NCBI RefSeq assembly: GCF_000340215.1
Contig: NW_006921539.1
Location: 2,304,507-2,368,506 of the forward strand
Length of the DNA: 64,000 nucleotides
Source: Pseudocercospora fijiensis CIRAD86
Lineage: Eukaryota; Ascomycota; Dothideomycetes; Mycosphaerellales; Mycosphaerellaceae
Reading direction: 5' to 3'
The notes under the pieces were generated by a model. It was given only the letters and a program-made list of their open reading frames with translations. It was not told where the DNA came from and searched no databases. The position numbers and the translations under genes were made by a program. Below are positions 31,690-42,034 of this stretch, one piece after another (the first letter of the stretch is position 1; the number at the start of each line of letters is the position of its first letter).

Positions 31690-34600
31690 TCGCGTTACGT
31701 ATCGCGCTTGTTTTAACCTTACTATCGCTAATTCTACGCTCTTTGTAATAGCTAAGCCGTCGTACGCTAAACACCTATCTCCTAAGAATATTAAGTTGTT
31801 ACTTAGTAAGCTAGAAGTAGAGCGGCCGGTACGTATAGACCGTATTATAGCTAAGTAGGTTGTAACTAAGTAGATTGTTATAGTTTAAGAGCCCGTTTCT
31901 ACTAAATCTATACGATCGAAGGCGCCTATTCTTCTACCCTATAGGTAGTAAGAACGGTATTTATCGAGTAGAAGGCTTCGAATACGATAAATACCGCTAT
32001 TTTGTATCGAATATATAGTATTGCAAAGATCGACCTAGGAAGTTATTAGTAGACCGCGAGAATAACCGCTTATATCGACGATTAAGCCTTAAATATCGTA
32101 TTTATAAGCGCTATATAGACTACGATCGCGTAGACCGTAAACAGCGCGCTTCTAAGGCTTCTAAGGATATAGTTGTTACTAAGCCTAGTAGATAGCGTAT
32201 TGCGCGAACGAAGCCCTTAGACGACTACTATACGAAGTTGTCTATTATTAAGGTATACGAGAAGCGGCCTAAGGCCTATTTAGGCTAGTTCCTCGACAAC
32301 TGCGTACCGAAGGCTCTGCCTGCCAATTTAACGGTTATTAGGCCGCTCTACGTCGAGCTAGAATCGCTAAAGGAAGGTTATTCGCATAGTCTCGAGTTTG
32401 TAGATAGATTAGCGACTAACGACGGTATAAAGGCCGTTTAGAAGGATCTACTAGATTCTCGAGCTAGTTAGTATTATTAAGTGAGTTCTTAGCGCTAAAT
32501 ACTAACTATTCTAGTAGGCTTAATAACTATCGCTTAATTAGTTAGCGATATAAGACGACCTAAATAGTAGCAAGTATAGTACGACGCTAGAGCCGTTATT
32601 ATTACTCGAGACCGTATTAGCAGCGCTAACCGCGAAGCCCTAAAGCGTATAAGCGACAAGCGAAGAGATAGTGTTAAACTAGATAGTAAGAAACAGCTTT
32701 AGTAGGCATACGAGTACTTATAGGCCAAATTCAGTAGTAGAAGTAGCTACGTAGAGATAATTTAGTCTCGTAGAAGTAATAGAAAGCTATATAGAGGTCT
32801 TGTATAGGTAGCGGACTAGCAACTTCGAGCCCTTCGTAACTATAGTCCTTTATTCTTGCTAGACTCAACCTATTGTACAAACAAGCTTAAATAGCTATTA
32901 TCGACAATCTATATACGCAATAGCTATTTAGAGTAGCTTCTAGCGGCTTACTTCCTTATAGACTATAAACAAGCATACCTAATTAAGAAGGCTATTTCTA
33001 GGCTCGAAGAAATAGCTAAATTAGACTACAATCGTAAGGTTAGCGAATACAATAGATATAGGAAGCACTTCTACGTTAACGACGGCTGTTCTAGTAAAGC
33101 TAAGGATTAAGACGATTTGAACTAGACTAAATAGTCTTCTTAGATAGCGCTATAGTCGATTACTAATAACTTAGCAAGTAAGCAACTCGGTATAGCTAAA
33201 GGCCTCTTAGATAGCGGTATTGTTTAACGCCTCTACTAACGTTACCTTATTAAAACCCTCGAGAAGCACTTTAAGCGCTTTCCGGCTGTTTTAAAGGCAA
33301 TAAACAAGGCTCTGTTTATTACTCGAGACTAAGAAGAATGCTAACACTTTATTAACTAGGCAATAGTAGCCTTTAAGTCCTATAAGAATACGGTTATAGC
33401 CGCCGAAGAGTTAGCTTATCTAAAGGCAAATTAGAAGGCTTCCGAAAGCGATCGCTAGGCGACTTAGTTACGACTCGGAGACCCGATTTTAATAGCCGTT
33501 CGCACTACTAGCCTACTCGAGGGCTATTACGCACACTTAAAGCGCCGAGATAAGCGTTAGATGCGTAAATAGAGCTTGCGAGGTACGTATTCTTCCTATT
33601 CTTATAGTGCTATCGGAATTTATATAAAAAGCTATAGTTTTTAGAATAGGGAAATTCCTTAGAATAGGCTAGCTTTTAGCCTTCTATATTATTCTTAGAC
33701 TTCTACGGCTTCTTGTCTCTTCTATACAATAATAACTAACTGTTCTAGGTACCGTCCTATACGTCGTTTAGCTTAATAGCTACATCCGCGACCGAGTCCG
33801 TTAAAATAGCGTAGTTAAGAAGTATAGATAGCTTCTAATATAGCGGCAAAGCAAGACAATCGAATTTCGGCGCTTACCTCTCGCAATATAGAAGAAGTTA
33901 GCAGATTAGCTTATATAGTGCTATACCGATATTAACAACTATAAGCCTACCTAGCGGATAGCACTACCGGCTCCCTATAACAACGTATATAGTAAATGCT
34001 TCTGCTACTTCTAGCATAGCTATTACCTACCTTGTAAGTATATTTAGCGCTTCTATATCGAGGGAACGAGTATCCTTATACTAGAACGTTGCCGGCTCTA
34101 TATTAATCGCTTCTAAGGTCTAAATAGCAATCTAATCTACCCTAAATAGTACTAGACTAAGCTAGTTATAGACGACGACAATTAGTTAAGCCTAGCAGGT
34201 GCTATTAAGGTCTATAAGGCACTAGGAGTGTTACGGAAGCGCTAAGTAAAGGACTACTTCTATTCTATATAAGAATTAGTCTCGTAGGCCTTCTTCCGGT
34301 TCTACGACTCGTAGGCTTCTAACCTAACCGACGCTTAGCAATATAAGGCCCTTCTATAGTAGGTTACTAACTACGCTTTAATAAGCTATAACTTAATTAA
34401 CGCGTATATACAATAGTAGTTTAATAACGGCTATTAAGAGGCCGAGTTAATACCTCGTCGGGCCGCTAAATAGCGAGGTATAGACGATAGGCTATTACGC
34501 TAACCTGTCTTCCGGTTAAAGCTATTATTAATACCCGACTTAGCTATAGCTGCTTCTAAAGGTTTAGAGGTTAGTAAAGCAATAATAAAGCCTCCGATTA

Positions 34601-34800
34601 GGCCTCGTATCTTAGTCGATAGCTATACGCTATAGGTTTATAGTCTATCTAACTACTATAGTATTATAGAGGTTAGCGACCTACTTATTTAGTCGGACAA
34701 TAGAAGCGATAGTAGCAACAACGACGCTCTATATAACGACAACAACGACGCTCCGTATAACGACCTATTCGATAGCCTATCGGATACAGACCTTCTTCTT
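31690..34800 (+). mobile_element. Second MULE-like transposase relic, plus strand
   Basis: Reading TAG as Gln/Trp, the plus strand gives YRVEGFEYDKYRYFVSNI near 31950 and ALRNYSPLFLLDSTYCTNKL near 32830, a DSTY block equivalent to the MULE DATY motif. VRTTSLLEGYYAHLKRRDKR near 33500 has the same TTSxLEGYY signature as the other MULE relic. An acidic Asp/Asn/Ser tail near 34650-34800 (DNRSDSSNNDALYNDNNDA) may close the protein. At least one frame change occurs between the DSTY and LEGYY blocks. The family assignment rests on these two motifs. The interval 31086-31690 shows RIP-type sequence without an assignable frame. Confidence 0.55.
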
Positions 34801-35299
34801 TAATCTACGCTAATTAGTCGATTGCCGCTATCTTTACTAAAAGGCGCTAGTAAAAGTAATTAATACGATAACGACGAGGCATTAAGGCATTAGTCGTCGT
34901 TACTATCCTTACTAGACGATTTGCCTTTACTAAGCAGTCTGTTTCTACTATCTATAGTAGAGCTACTACTATTTATAGCACTATCTATAGCTTTATATTT
35001 ATTACCTGTTCTATTATATACTAGTAAGGAAACTTTACTTAATCTACTACAGCTATTAGGTAGCTCTTATAAGCCTCGTCGTCGTTAGAAGCCCTTAATT
35101 AGTAAGCTAGTAATACCTTTAAAACGCGCCCGCGGAAGATTATATATAGGTATACTAGGTTTACTACCCTATATAGATTAATCCTCTCGTAAGCTATTTC
35201 CTATACTAATTAGACTACTAAAACGACGGATCTAAAGAGGAGTTGTCGCTTCTAAGCGGTAGCAATAGTGCTACTAAGGTGTAGTCGTAGACTTAGTCG

Positions 35300-35475
35300 T
35301 TTTCGAGCGATTACGGGTATTCGGAATAGTAGAAATCCGAGGTAATTGGCTTTTATAGGGGTGATTTGCAACACCCCGATTTGTACACTAATTTACGTGG
35401 TTTTAGGGCACTTTGCAGGGTCGCATAGAACCCTCGAGGTGCATATAATTTACTTTCTTGGTTGATCTACTCGCA
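35300..35475. repeat. Transposon terminal sequence, right end of block B
   Basis: The terminal ~170 bases, ending GATCTACTCGCA at 35475, are the reverse complement of the start of the relic at 48417. This copy keeps CA/TG where the other has TA, so it is less RIP-mutated. It marks the boundary to the gene island. It may be the terminal inverted repeat of the second MULE-like element, but I could not find the matching left end near 31 kb. Confidence 0.65.
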
Positions 35476-35816
35476 CCTGATGAATGACTACGAAGGCTTG
35501 GCAGGGGCACCATGAGTACAGACAGGAGTTGGAGCAGCGATGTCCTGGTCAAACTATTTTGATTAGCCAATGTCCATTCACTCAGCGTCCGAGCCGCGGA
35601 AGTGCAATTATTCTAGACTTCATGGGCCAGCGGATGCCGTGCCGCAGCCTCTTCCTTCAACAACATCTCCTTCGCGAAAGATCTCCATCATCTATTTGCA
35701 CGCACTTCCACGAGGCAACCAGCCGGCACGTCCTCGCGAGGAGTGTGCCGCATGCCGGCCGACATGAACAGCATCACCGCGTAGTCTGGCTGGCTTGGAT
35801 ATCCCACGTAGAATCT

Positions 35817-35858
<42 letters not shown>
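35817..35858. repeat. (CGG)n microsatellite
   Basis: About fourteen CGG triplets, with one GGT interruption, end 11 bases upstream of the next start codon, presumably in the 5' leader of the GPI-protein gene. Long proline, alanine or arginine runs in overlapping frames are shadows of this repeat. Confidence 0.9.
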
Positions 35859-35868
35859 AAGCCGAAAC

Positions 35869-38106
35869 ATGCGGGATACGAGGTGGCTATTCGTATTGCT
35901 GTTTGGTCTTCTGCACCGCCTCTGCCCGCACGCGCATGCGCATGCGCATGGCCAACATGCGCTCACAAATGGCTCCATGTCCTCCACCTCCACCTCCACC
36001 TCCACCTACGCGCCTACCTACACGGGGCCAGCCACGGGGTCCGGAAGCGCATATGCATCGGCGTGCAATGAAGCAAAACAGCGCTGGGCGGCGAACGGCG
36101 ATATGACGTTTGTTTCGACCTCCGTGTACAACAGCACGACAACAGCAGTCTTTGCCTCGACGCTGTACACGACCATTACATCTCTCGGCGACAATGCCAC
36201 TCCGTATACGCTCTGCGATGGCTTCCCTCGCATCAATGCCAGCCGAACCGTCACCTCGATCGAAATCCCACACACACTCACTCAGACAGTCGCTGTGACG
36301 ACTTCGATTCCGACGCCGATTCCTCAGCCAAATTGCACAATCGGACCAGCCGACTGCTCGTCTTTGCTCACTGCTTGGCGGGCAGCGTCTGCAGCATTTC
36401 AGAGCTTCTCAGCCACAGGCCCAACCGCTACACCACCGCCATATGTCCCATCCCCAATATGCGGCTCTGCCACCGTTGCACCTCAATCTGTGGCGGTGGA
36501 TGACCCTCTCTGTGTCATGAATGCGGCTTCTGTCCAACTCCTATACTGGCCAGTGCAGACCGTGACGCCTTGCGATGCTTGCCATCGCAGTCTGAGTGAC
36601 TGCCCGACAACCACTGCAGGCCCTACCATATCTGGCAAACCCAATACCATCGTCTGGCGCAACCAGACGTTGACAAGTCCTACGGCATACATTGCTTTCG
36701 AAGGATCCTGGGCCTACACCGTTGGCGAGACCACTCATACCACTCCTCAGACCATCGTCATCCCTCAAGATCCTGCTTCCGTTTCCACCTACTGTGGTAA
36801 GCCTGGAGGGGGCTACAGTCCACCGAAGAGCGTCAATTACAACAACTTCAACAGTCCAATTCCCGCGGATGTGTATCGATGCCAGCCAAGCTGCTTCACC
36901 AACCCACTGCCATGGTCAGCGCAACCTGTCCCATTTACATACACCGATACCATCGACGGCAGTGCAACTACTATCGTCGGGACACACAGTTCTTTAGTGT
37001 CGCTTGCTACGGAGAATCTATGTTCCACCATCTGGAATGACTACGCACCAGTGCTCTCAATCCCCGAAGCCTTCAAAACGATCAATCCTGCTGGCTATGT
37101 GGATATGTTTGGCGTGCCAAGTGTATGCCGCTTCATTTTCGACGAAGATGCTGTACTATTCGATCCTCCCATCGCACTCACGGAAGTTGATATGGCTGCG
37201 AGGCCCACATTACCGCGTGGCAACAGTGCTGAGCCGACTCCTACGGAAACATATACTATGCCCAATGCTCCTACGGTTCCGACTGCGCCGACCGCCAACC
37301 AGCCGACCGTGCCAACAAGAACAGCTGTAGCCGTTGCGGAGAGTCAAGTCGCTCCTTCGAACGTTCAACCTCTGCCCTACCCTCCTGATTCTCAAAATGC
37401 GGGTCAGCCTCCGCCAACGAAGACATCGCCAAGTGTGGCGGATATTATCGCTTCAGTCATGGGAATGACGGCGCCAAACAATGGAAGACCGGGCACGGCA
37501 GTGACACTGGCGTACGCGACGGATGGATCTGCTATTGTCGTGAATGGTGCGACTGCGTCTTTGGGAAATGAAAATCACAATGCTGGCAACTCTGTTGTAC
37601 GCTCTGGTACTATCTCCGTCGCTGGAACCTCCTATCCATGGTCCAAGGTCGGCTCCTCAGTCATCATCGACGGCCAATCACTATCTCCTGGTGCAAGAAT
37701 CGCTGTCAATGGACAGACCATCAGCTTAGTAGGCGATTCACACGTCGTCGCCATCTCAGGAGATGTCACGTCGACTATGAATCTGGAAGCAACAGCCACA
37801 AGCGCTCTCAGCGAGGGTTCGGGAGGCGTGATTACCGGAGGGAGCAATACACTGAGCTATACGACATCAGGAGGCGTGTTAGTCATCGGCGGACACACGT
37901 TGACGCCCGGAGAGACCATCACACTTGGTGCCGAGTCCTCTACCCCAACAGCGAGTACAACTCAGCACACTTCTTCGAGAAGTAATACGGCTGCGCATTC
38001 AACGGCCACTACGACATCTGGATCATCAAAAGCCGAAAGTTCTGGGATTTGGCGCATTTTGCTGACGGCTTTGCTCATCATGATAGCTTTGTTCGCTGCA
38101 TGGTAG
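35869..38106 (+). CDS. GPI-anchored secreted cell-surface protein
   Basis: An intronless 745-residue protein. An N-terminal signal peptide (RWLFVLLFGLLHRLCP) is followed by His/Ala and Ser/Thr low-complexity stretches. The C-terminus has a Ser/Thr-rich spacer, a likely omega region (SGSSKAESSG) and a terminal hydrophobic helix (IWRILLTALLIMIALFAAW), the layout of a GPI anchor signal. The ectodomain has many Asn-X-Ser/Thr sites, paired Cys (for example TPCDACHRSLSDC) and a Pro/Thr-rich linker (about residues 455-530). A repeated C-terminal module, around GTAVTLAYATDGSAIVVNG and GGVLVIGGHTLTPGETITLG, resembles repeats in other ascomycete wall proteins. It probably sits on the plasma membrane or wall. 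The function is unknown. Confidence 0.85.
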   Translation: MRDTRWLFVLLFGLLHRLCPHAHAHAHGQHALTNGSMSSTSTSTSTYAPTYTGPATGSGSAYASACNEAKQRWAANGDMTFVSTSVYNSTTTAVFASTLYTTITSLGDNATPYTLCDGFPRINASRTVTSIEIPHTLTQTVAVTTSIPTPIPQPNCTIGPADCSSLLTAWRAASAAFQSFSATGPTATPPPYVPSPICGSATVAPQSVAVDDPLCVMNAASVQLLYWPVQTVTPCDACHRSLSDCPTTTAGPTISGKPNTIVWRNQTLTSPTAYIAFEGSWAYTVGETTHTTPQTIVIPQDPASVSTYCGKPGGGYSPPKSVNYNNFNSPIPADVYRCQPSCFTNPLPWSAQPVPFTYTDTIDGSATTIVGTHSSLVSLATENLCSTIWNDYAPVLSIPEAFKTINPAGYVDMFGVPSVCRFIFDEDAVLFDPPIALTEVDMAARPTLPRGNSAEPTPTETYTMPNAPTVPTAPTANQPTVPTRTAVAVAESQVAPSNVQPLPYPPDSQNAGQPPPTKTSPSVADIIASVMGMTAPNNGRPGTAVTLAYATDGSAIVVNGATASLGNENHNAGNSVVRSGTISVAGTSYPWSKVGSSVIIDGQSLSPGARIAVNGQTISLVGDSHVVAISGDVTSTMNLEATATSALSEGSGGVITGGSNTLSYTTSGGVLVIGGHTLTPGETITLGAESSTPTASTTQHTSSRSNTAAHSTATTTSGSSKAESSGIWRILLTALLIMIALFAAW

Positions 38107-39823
38107 GATAGACATATACCACTGATGATAATATGTAATGTAATGAAAACCGTGTCGAAAAACTGTGTCTTTAGGCCTCGATCATCGTGATTGCATTTAG
38201 CTTCTATCGTCGGCGAACCTCTTCCGCCGCCTCGAGCATTATTTCTAATGCCATCTCCGGTAGAACCCACGGAACGATCGCAGCTATACCGTTGTCGAGA
38301 CGGATATCATGCACGTGGTATGGTGAATCGATTCGCTGCCATCCAGCAATGGCCCACGCGCTGATGTGCTTCCGCAGAAACTTCTTCTTTGATCGGCCTT
38401 CCTCCTGTTAGTTCTCAACTTAAGCTTGTCGTAAGCTCAACATGGCACGTCGTCTTCTTCTGGATTGACGATTGTGCTCCTGATGCCAGCAGCACGCTGC
38501 CTTTGCCTTTGCTCCGCGGATCTGCTCGTCAATTTGCACAAAACAGGATAGCTTGCTCTTACGTCTCCTCAACGGCAGTGCGGACAGAAAGCCCAGCCTC
38601 GAGACTCCCAAGCTTATATACCGCCGATCTCTTCTACCCACTGGCTTTGCAAACCGACGAGCAAAAAAATCAATGTAGCTGCTGCTAGAGGCATCAGGTG
38701 TGCGGTCGATCTCTCTTTTCACAAGCTCCGCAACGATTGCAGACTTGTTGAACTGTAGAAATAGTGACTGAATCACAGTCAGACTCGTCGTGGTCTTTCC
38801 AAATCCAGAAAGGTTGGCACACACTCCTCCACGGATCTCCAGCAGGGTCAAGAATATCAAATACACCGATCGGGTGGTGCGCAAAGTTCAAGCTGCGGTG
38901 TGATTGGATTGAATGAAGAGAGGTCAAGATTGAGTGCTACTGCTATGCATTGCTTACACGGATATCTCGTGCGAAGGGCTGGTAGTCTCCAGCGGAGTAG
39001 TGTCCGGATCAGAGGACCATGGCCTTCACCGGTCGAATTTCATCGTACTCCAGAAAGATCCTTGCATCTTGCGAACACGACCGAATTTTTGTCTGGTGGC
39101 CCAATCCTGTCCGGACACATGCCACCACTCCGTCGGTTGTAGAGGCCTTCAGATCAGCGCGGTCCTACAGTGTAGCAGGTGAATAATGTAGATCTCAGTG
39201 CTGCGATGTTTCGTTGTAAGTAACTCCTATGTTGAGCGAAATCTTCACGATTTGCAACGCCAACTCTACTGCTGATCTGGCTTGGACAGGACTGTTGGTC
39301 TCTGAAAGTGGGTGGCGATGACACCACTCCGTGATCCGAAGCAGCGGAATTTCGCTCCACGAGTATCCCTGCGAAGAAGCAAGCAACTTGAAGCAAGTAA
39401 GCGTGGAGTGTTCGAGCTTCTGCCGAGCTGAGTTGGACGAGGACTGTATCTCAGTGAAGGAATGATCAACTGCTAGATGAGCTCGGCCAGTTCCAATGGT
39501 CCATGGTCTTGATGCTGATTCGTGCCTTGGGCCTAGTACTTGGTCGAGTGAAGAAGCGCGAAGTGAGAAAGTTAGGCAAGGTCACCGGAGGAGTGGATGC
39601 ACTCTAGCGACAGTAGCATTGGCACGGCGGGTGTAGCGCAACATATGATGTATGGAAGTTCCAGCGACATGAGACGAAGCAGGGAAAAATGTTGAATTGA
39701 ATTTTGTTACAAGTCTACACTCAATTGTCAGCGCTATAAAATCACAAAAGAAATTTTTTTTTTCCTTCCGTATACCAAACTACACCACTCTTGCAACATA
39801 CGTGAATCGAATTGTACATCTTC
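38107..39823. other. Intergenic region without a supportable gene
   Basis: It lies between the 3' ends of two convergent genes. Several short open frames exist on both strands (for example minus strand 38420-38884), but none shows a recognised domain or consistent start and splice signals. A minus-strand segment near 38800 reads SGFGKTTTSLTVI, superficially like a P-loop, with no supporting context. There is a T-rich tract at 39755-39764. Confidence 0.5.
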
Positions 39824-40868
39824 TCAGATCGCAGAATCAAGAAGCTCTTCCTCACTCCCTTGATCGTCACCTTGATCCCAATTTTTCCATTCTTCTTCGT
39901 CGTATTCTGCCTCGGCCTCTTCTGCTTCTTCTTGAGATGGATACAGATCCGGATCGACCTCGATTTCCGTCCAGATATTGAGCCCGATCTTTGTTCCATT
40001 AAATGCAGGCAAGCCCGCATGCAACACATCTTGTCTTGGTGCACCCCAAGGATCCAGGTTCCTCCAAAAGAGTGCGTGGCCCGGGAAATTGAGAGTGGTG
40101 AGGGACTCTGCAGTGCAGTTGATACTCTTACACCATCTTGAGTCCAGGGTTTCAGTATCGAGCTGGATGCTAGGGAATTGAGTGCCACAGTTTGTACAAT
40201 CAGCTTCGAGGATGGCGAAGAAGGTGGAGAAGCGGTTCCGCACATTCGCATTTGGTCGCGGGAACCAGTCGAAGTGAGCTTTGTATTCTTGGCCGGGTCG
40301 GTACGCTGTGACTTGCATATCCATTTGATCTAGATCTATATATCCTTGAAATTCCGCGGCTCGTTCGAGAACATGCATTACGACTGGGTCGCTCGACGGA
40401 AGGAATGCTGTGGAGCTTGTCCGGCCTGGAGAATCGGTTTGGGTGCCATTGGCGAGGCTGACTTGTGATTTGTGGAGAAGGGGTCTCCTGCGCTAGATGT
40501 CAGTCGCATATGCTAGCTGAGTACTCAAACGGGACATACGCAAGCTTGATTAGGTACTGTCTTTCTTCGTAGGAAACCAAGTCTTCCAGGTGCGCTATGA
40601 GTGGATCATATGACATGAACCGCACTTTTGGCGAAAATCTTTCCAGCTTAATTGGCGGCTTTGCTTGTCCATCAGATCTCCAGAAAGGTCTTATATCGAT
40701 CAACTGTTGTATGCGATCAACTGGATGATACAGTGGCACAAGCAAAGCAAATATAGTTGCAAATAGCACCATCTGGAGCTGCCCTTGCTTGTCCATCCTG
40801 AATGGCCAGCACCTCTGTTTGTTCGTTTGATGGGGAGGTGGAGACTTCTGCTCTGCTATGGCGAACAT
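39824..40868 (-). CDS. Prolyl 4-hydroxylase-type 2-oxoglutarate/Fe(II) oxygenase, membrane-anchored
   Basis: Two exons on the minus strand: 40868-40540 and 40487-39824. They are separated by a 52-bp intron (GTATGT ... CTGAC ... CAG, 40539-40488) that joins ...YLIKLA to RPLLHK in frame. The protein is 330 residues from ATG 40868; ATG 40796 would give a shorter 306-residue form. A single N-terminal membrane span (about residues 33-46, MVLFATIFALLVPL) makes it type II. The iron ligands are H181 and D183 (AHFDWF) and H266 (VLHAGLP), with the 2-oxoglutarate-binding K276 (GTKIGLNIW). The C-terminus is a Glu/Asp-rich tail. It presumably hydroxylates prolyl residues in the secretory pathway. Cys pairs (DCTNCG) suggest a lumenal domain. 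Confidence 0.88.
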
Positions 40869-42034
40869 TAGGTCCAATTGTAGTCCTACGTCGATAGGTA
40901 CGCACCTCTGGGAGTACGCACCTCGTGTTTGATTTTACCAAGCACCCTGAATTCCTGCAGGCTTGAAATCGCCCCTGACTAGGCACGAGGTCGCACGATC
41001 AGCGGTCGACGCGCTTCAACTCGGGGTTCTTGCACCGTAGTAGAACAAGAGGTTGCCGCGTGGATGGAGCACGCAGATCAGGTCCACAACCAGGTGTTCA
41101 TTGCCCAAAGGAACGCGTGCTACTCAATGCGGACGATGCGTTTGAAACGGCGAATGCAAGTAGAGAGCTGCTATGGGAGATGGTTAGCTATGGGTCGTCA
41201 GCGGGAACTTCGGCGCTCGTGACGTACCGAAAGAGCGGCAGTGAGTTGATTCGCACGGTTGGAGAAAGTGGCCGTGGGTACCCGCAGAGGTAACGTTATA
41301 CGCAATGAGATTCTTCTTCACACACTGTCTCCTGCAATCTCCTTTCGCCAGTTGTCAGCTCCTGGAGTGCTTACTGTGGAAAGGATGCTTCAAGGAATGA
41401 CAGGACGTCAACGATTCAACTCTAGGGGACACTGCACAATCTAACGCCGCGCGGTTATCCTAGAATCTGGCATGGTCGCAGTCTGAAGTATCTTTTTCAG
41501 ACTTTCTTGCCCGGGTAAATCCCCAGTCGCTGCGAGGATACGGGATTTGATGTGCGCAGGTTGGTGAAGGGTTATGCGTGGAGCCCTGGGCATGTGATTA
41601 CTACAGTGTAGGTACGGAGTACGACCCTGAGCAATGGAGCGATTTGATTCGTTATGCGGGGCAAGGAGGTTCAAAGAAGGTTTGGTACGGGAATTTGCCG
41701 CCAGGATTATCTTGAAGTGCACATGGGTCTTGGCTGTTCTTATCGCACGGAAACAAGCAATCTTCGGCAAGACATGTCTCTTCGCTGCTTGCCAAGCCAA
41801 GGCCGAATCGGGGCTCAAATGGCCGATGAGGATGGATCGGCCTCGATGCGCCCACTGGCCGTGATGCTGAAAACATCGAGGGGTCGAAGATACTCAGATC
41901 CTGCCACTACCGAGACGTATCAGGAATCGCAAAGTTCAGTGTCTACGCGTTCCACACTACTCCTGATTCGTAAGAGCGGTACATGTGTGAGGCTGTGAGT
42001 GAACGAGCTTGGCGCGATCGAAGCCTAATGAGCT
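40869..42034. other. Intergenic region upstream of the hydroxylase
   Basis: It holds the promoter of the minus-strand hydroxylase and the 3' flank of TEL2. Several frames of 60-125 codons overlap on both strands, but none has a recognisable domain or plausible splicing. I see nothing further to support here. Confidence 0.5.

Noticed and set aside
35484..36071. Overlapping long open frames (Arg-run and Ala-run proteins) around the CGG repeat
   Set aside because: They are shadows of the GC-rich microsatellite and of the GPI-protein gene in other frames. Only the 35869 frame has a signal peptide and a long continuation.
38420..38927. Minus-strand frames with a P-loop-like GFGKTTTS
   Set aside because: The motif imperfectly fits a Walker A (GxxxxGKT/S), and the frame continues into Arg-rich sequence without a Walker B or any domain. 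It is probably chance.
41030..41998. Several 60-125-codon frames on both strands upstream of the hydroxylase
   Set aside because: They overlap one another, lack domains and splice support, and have no consistent start context.
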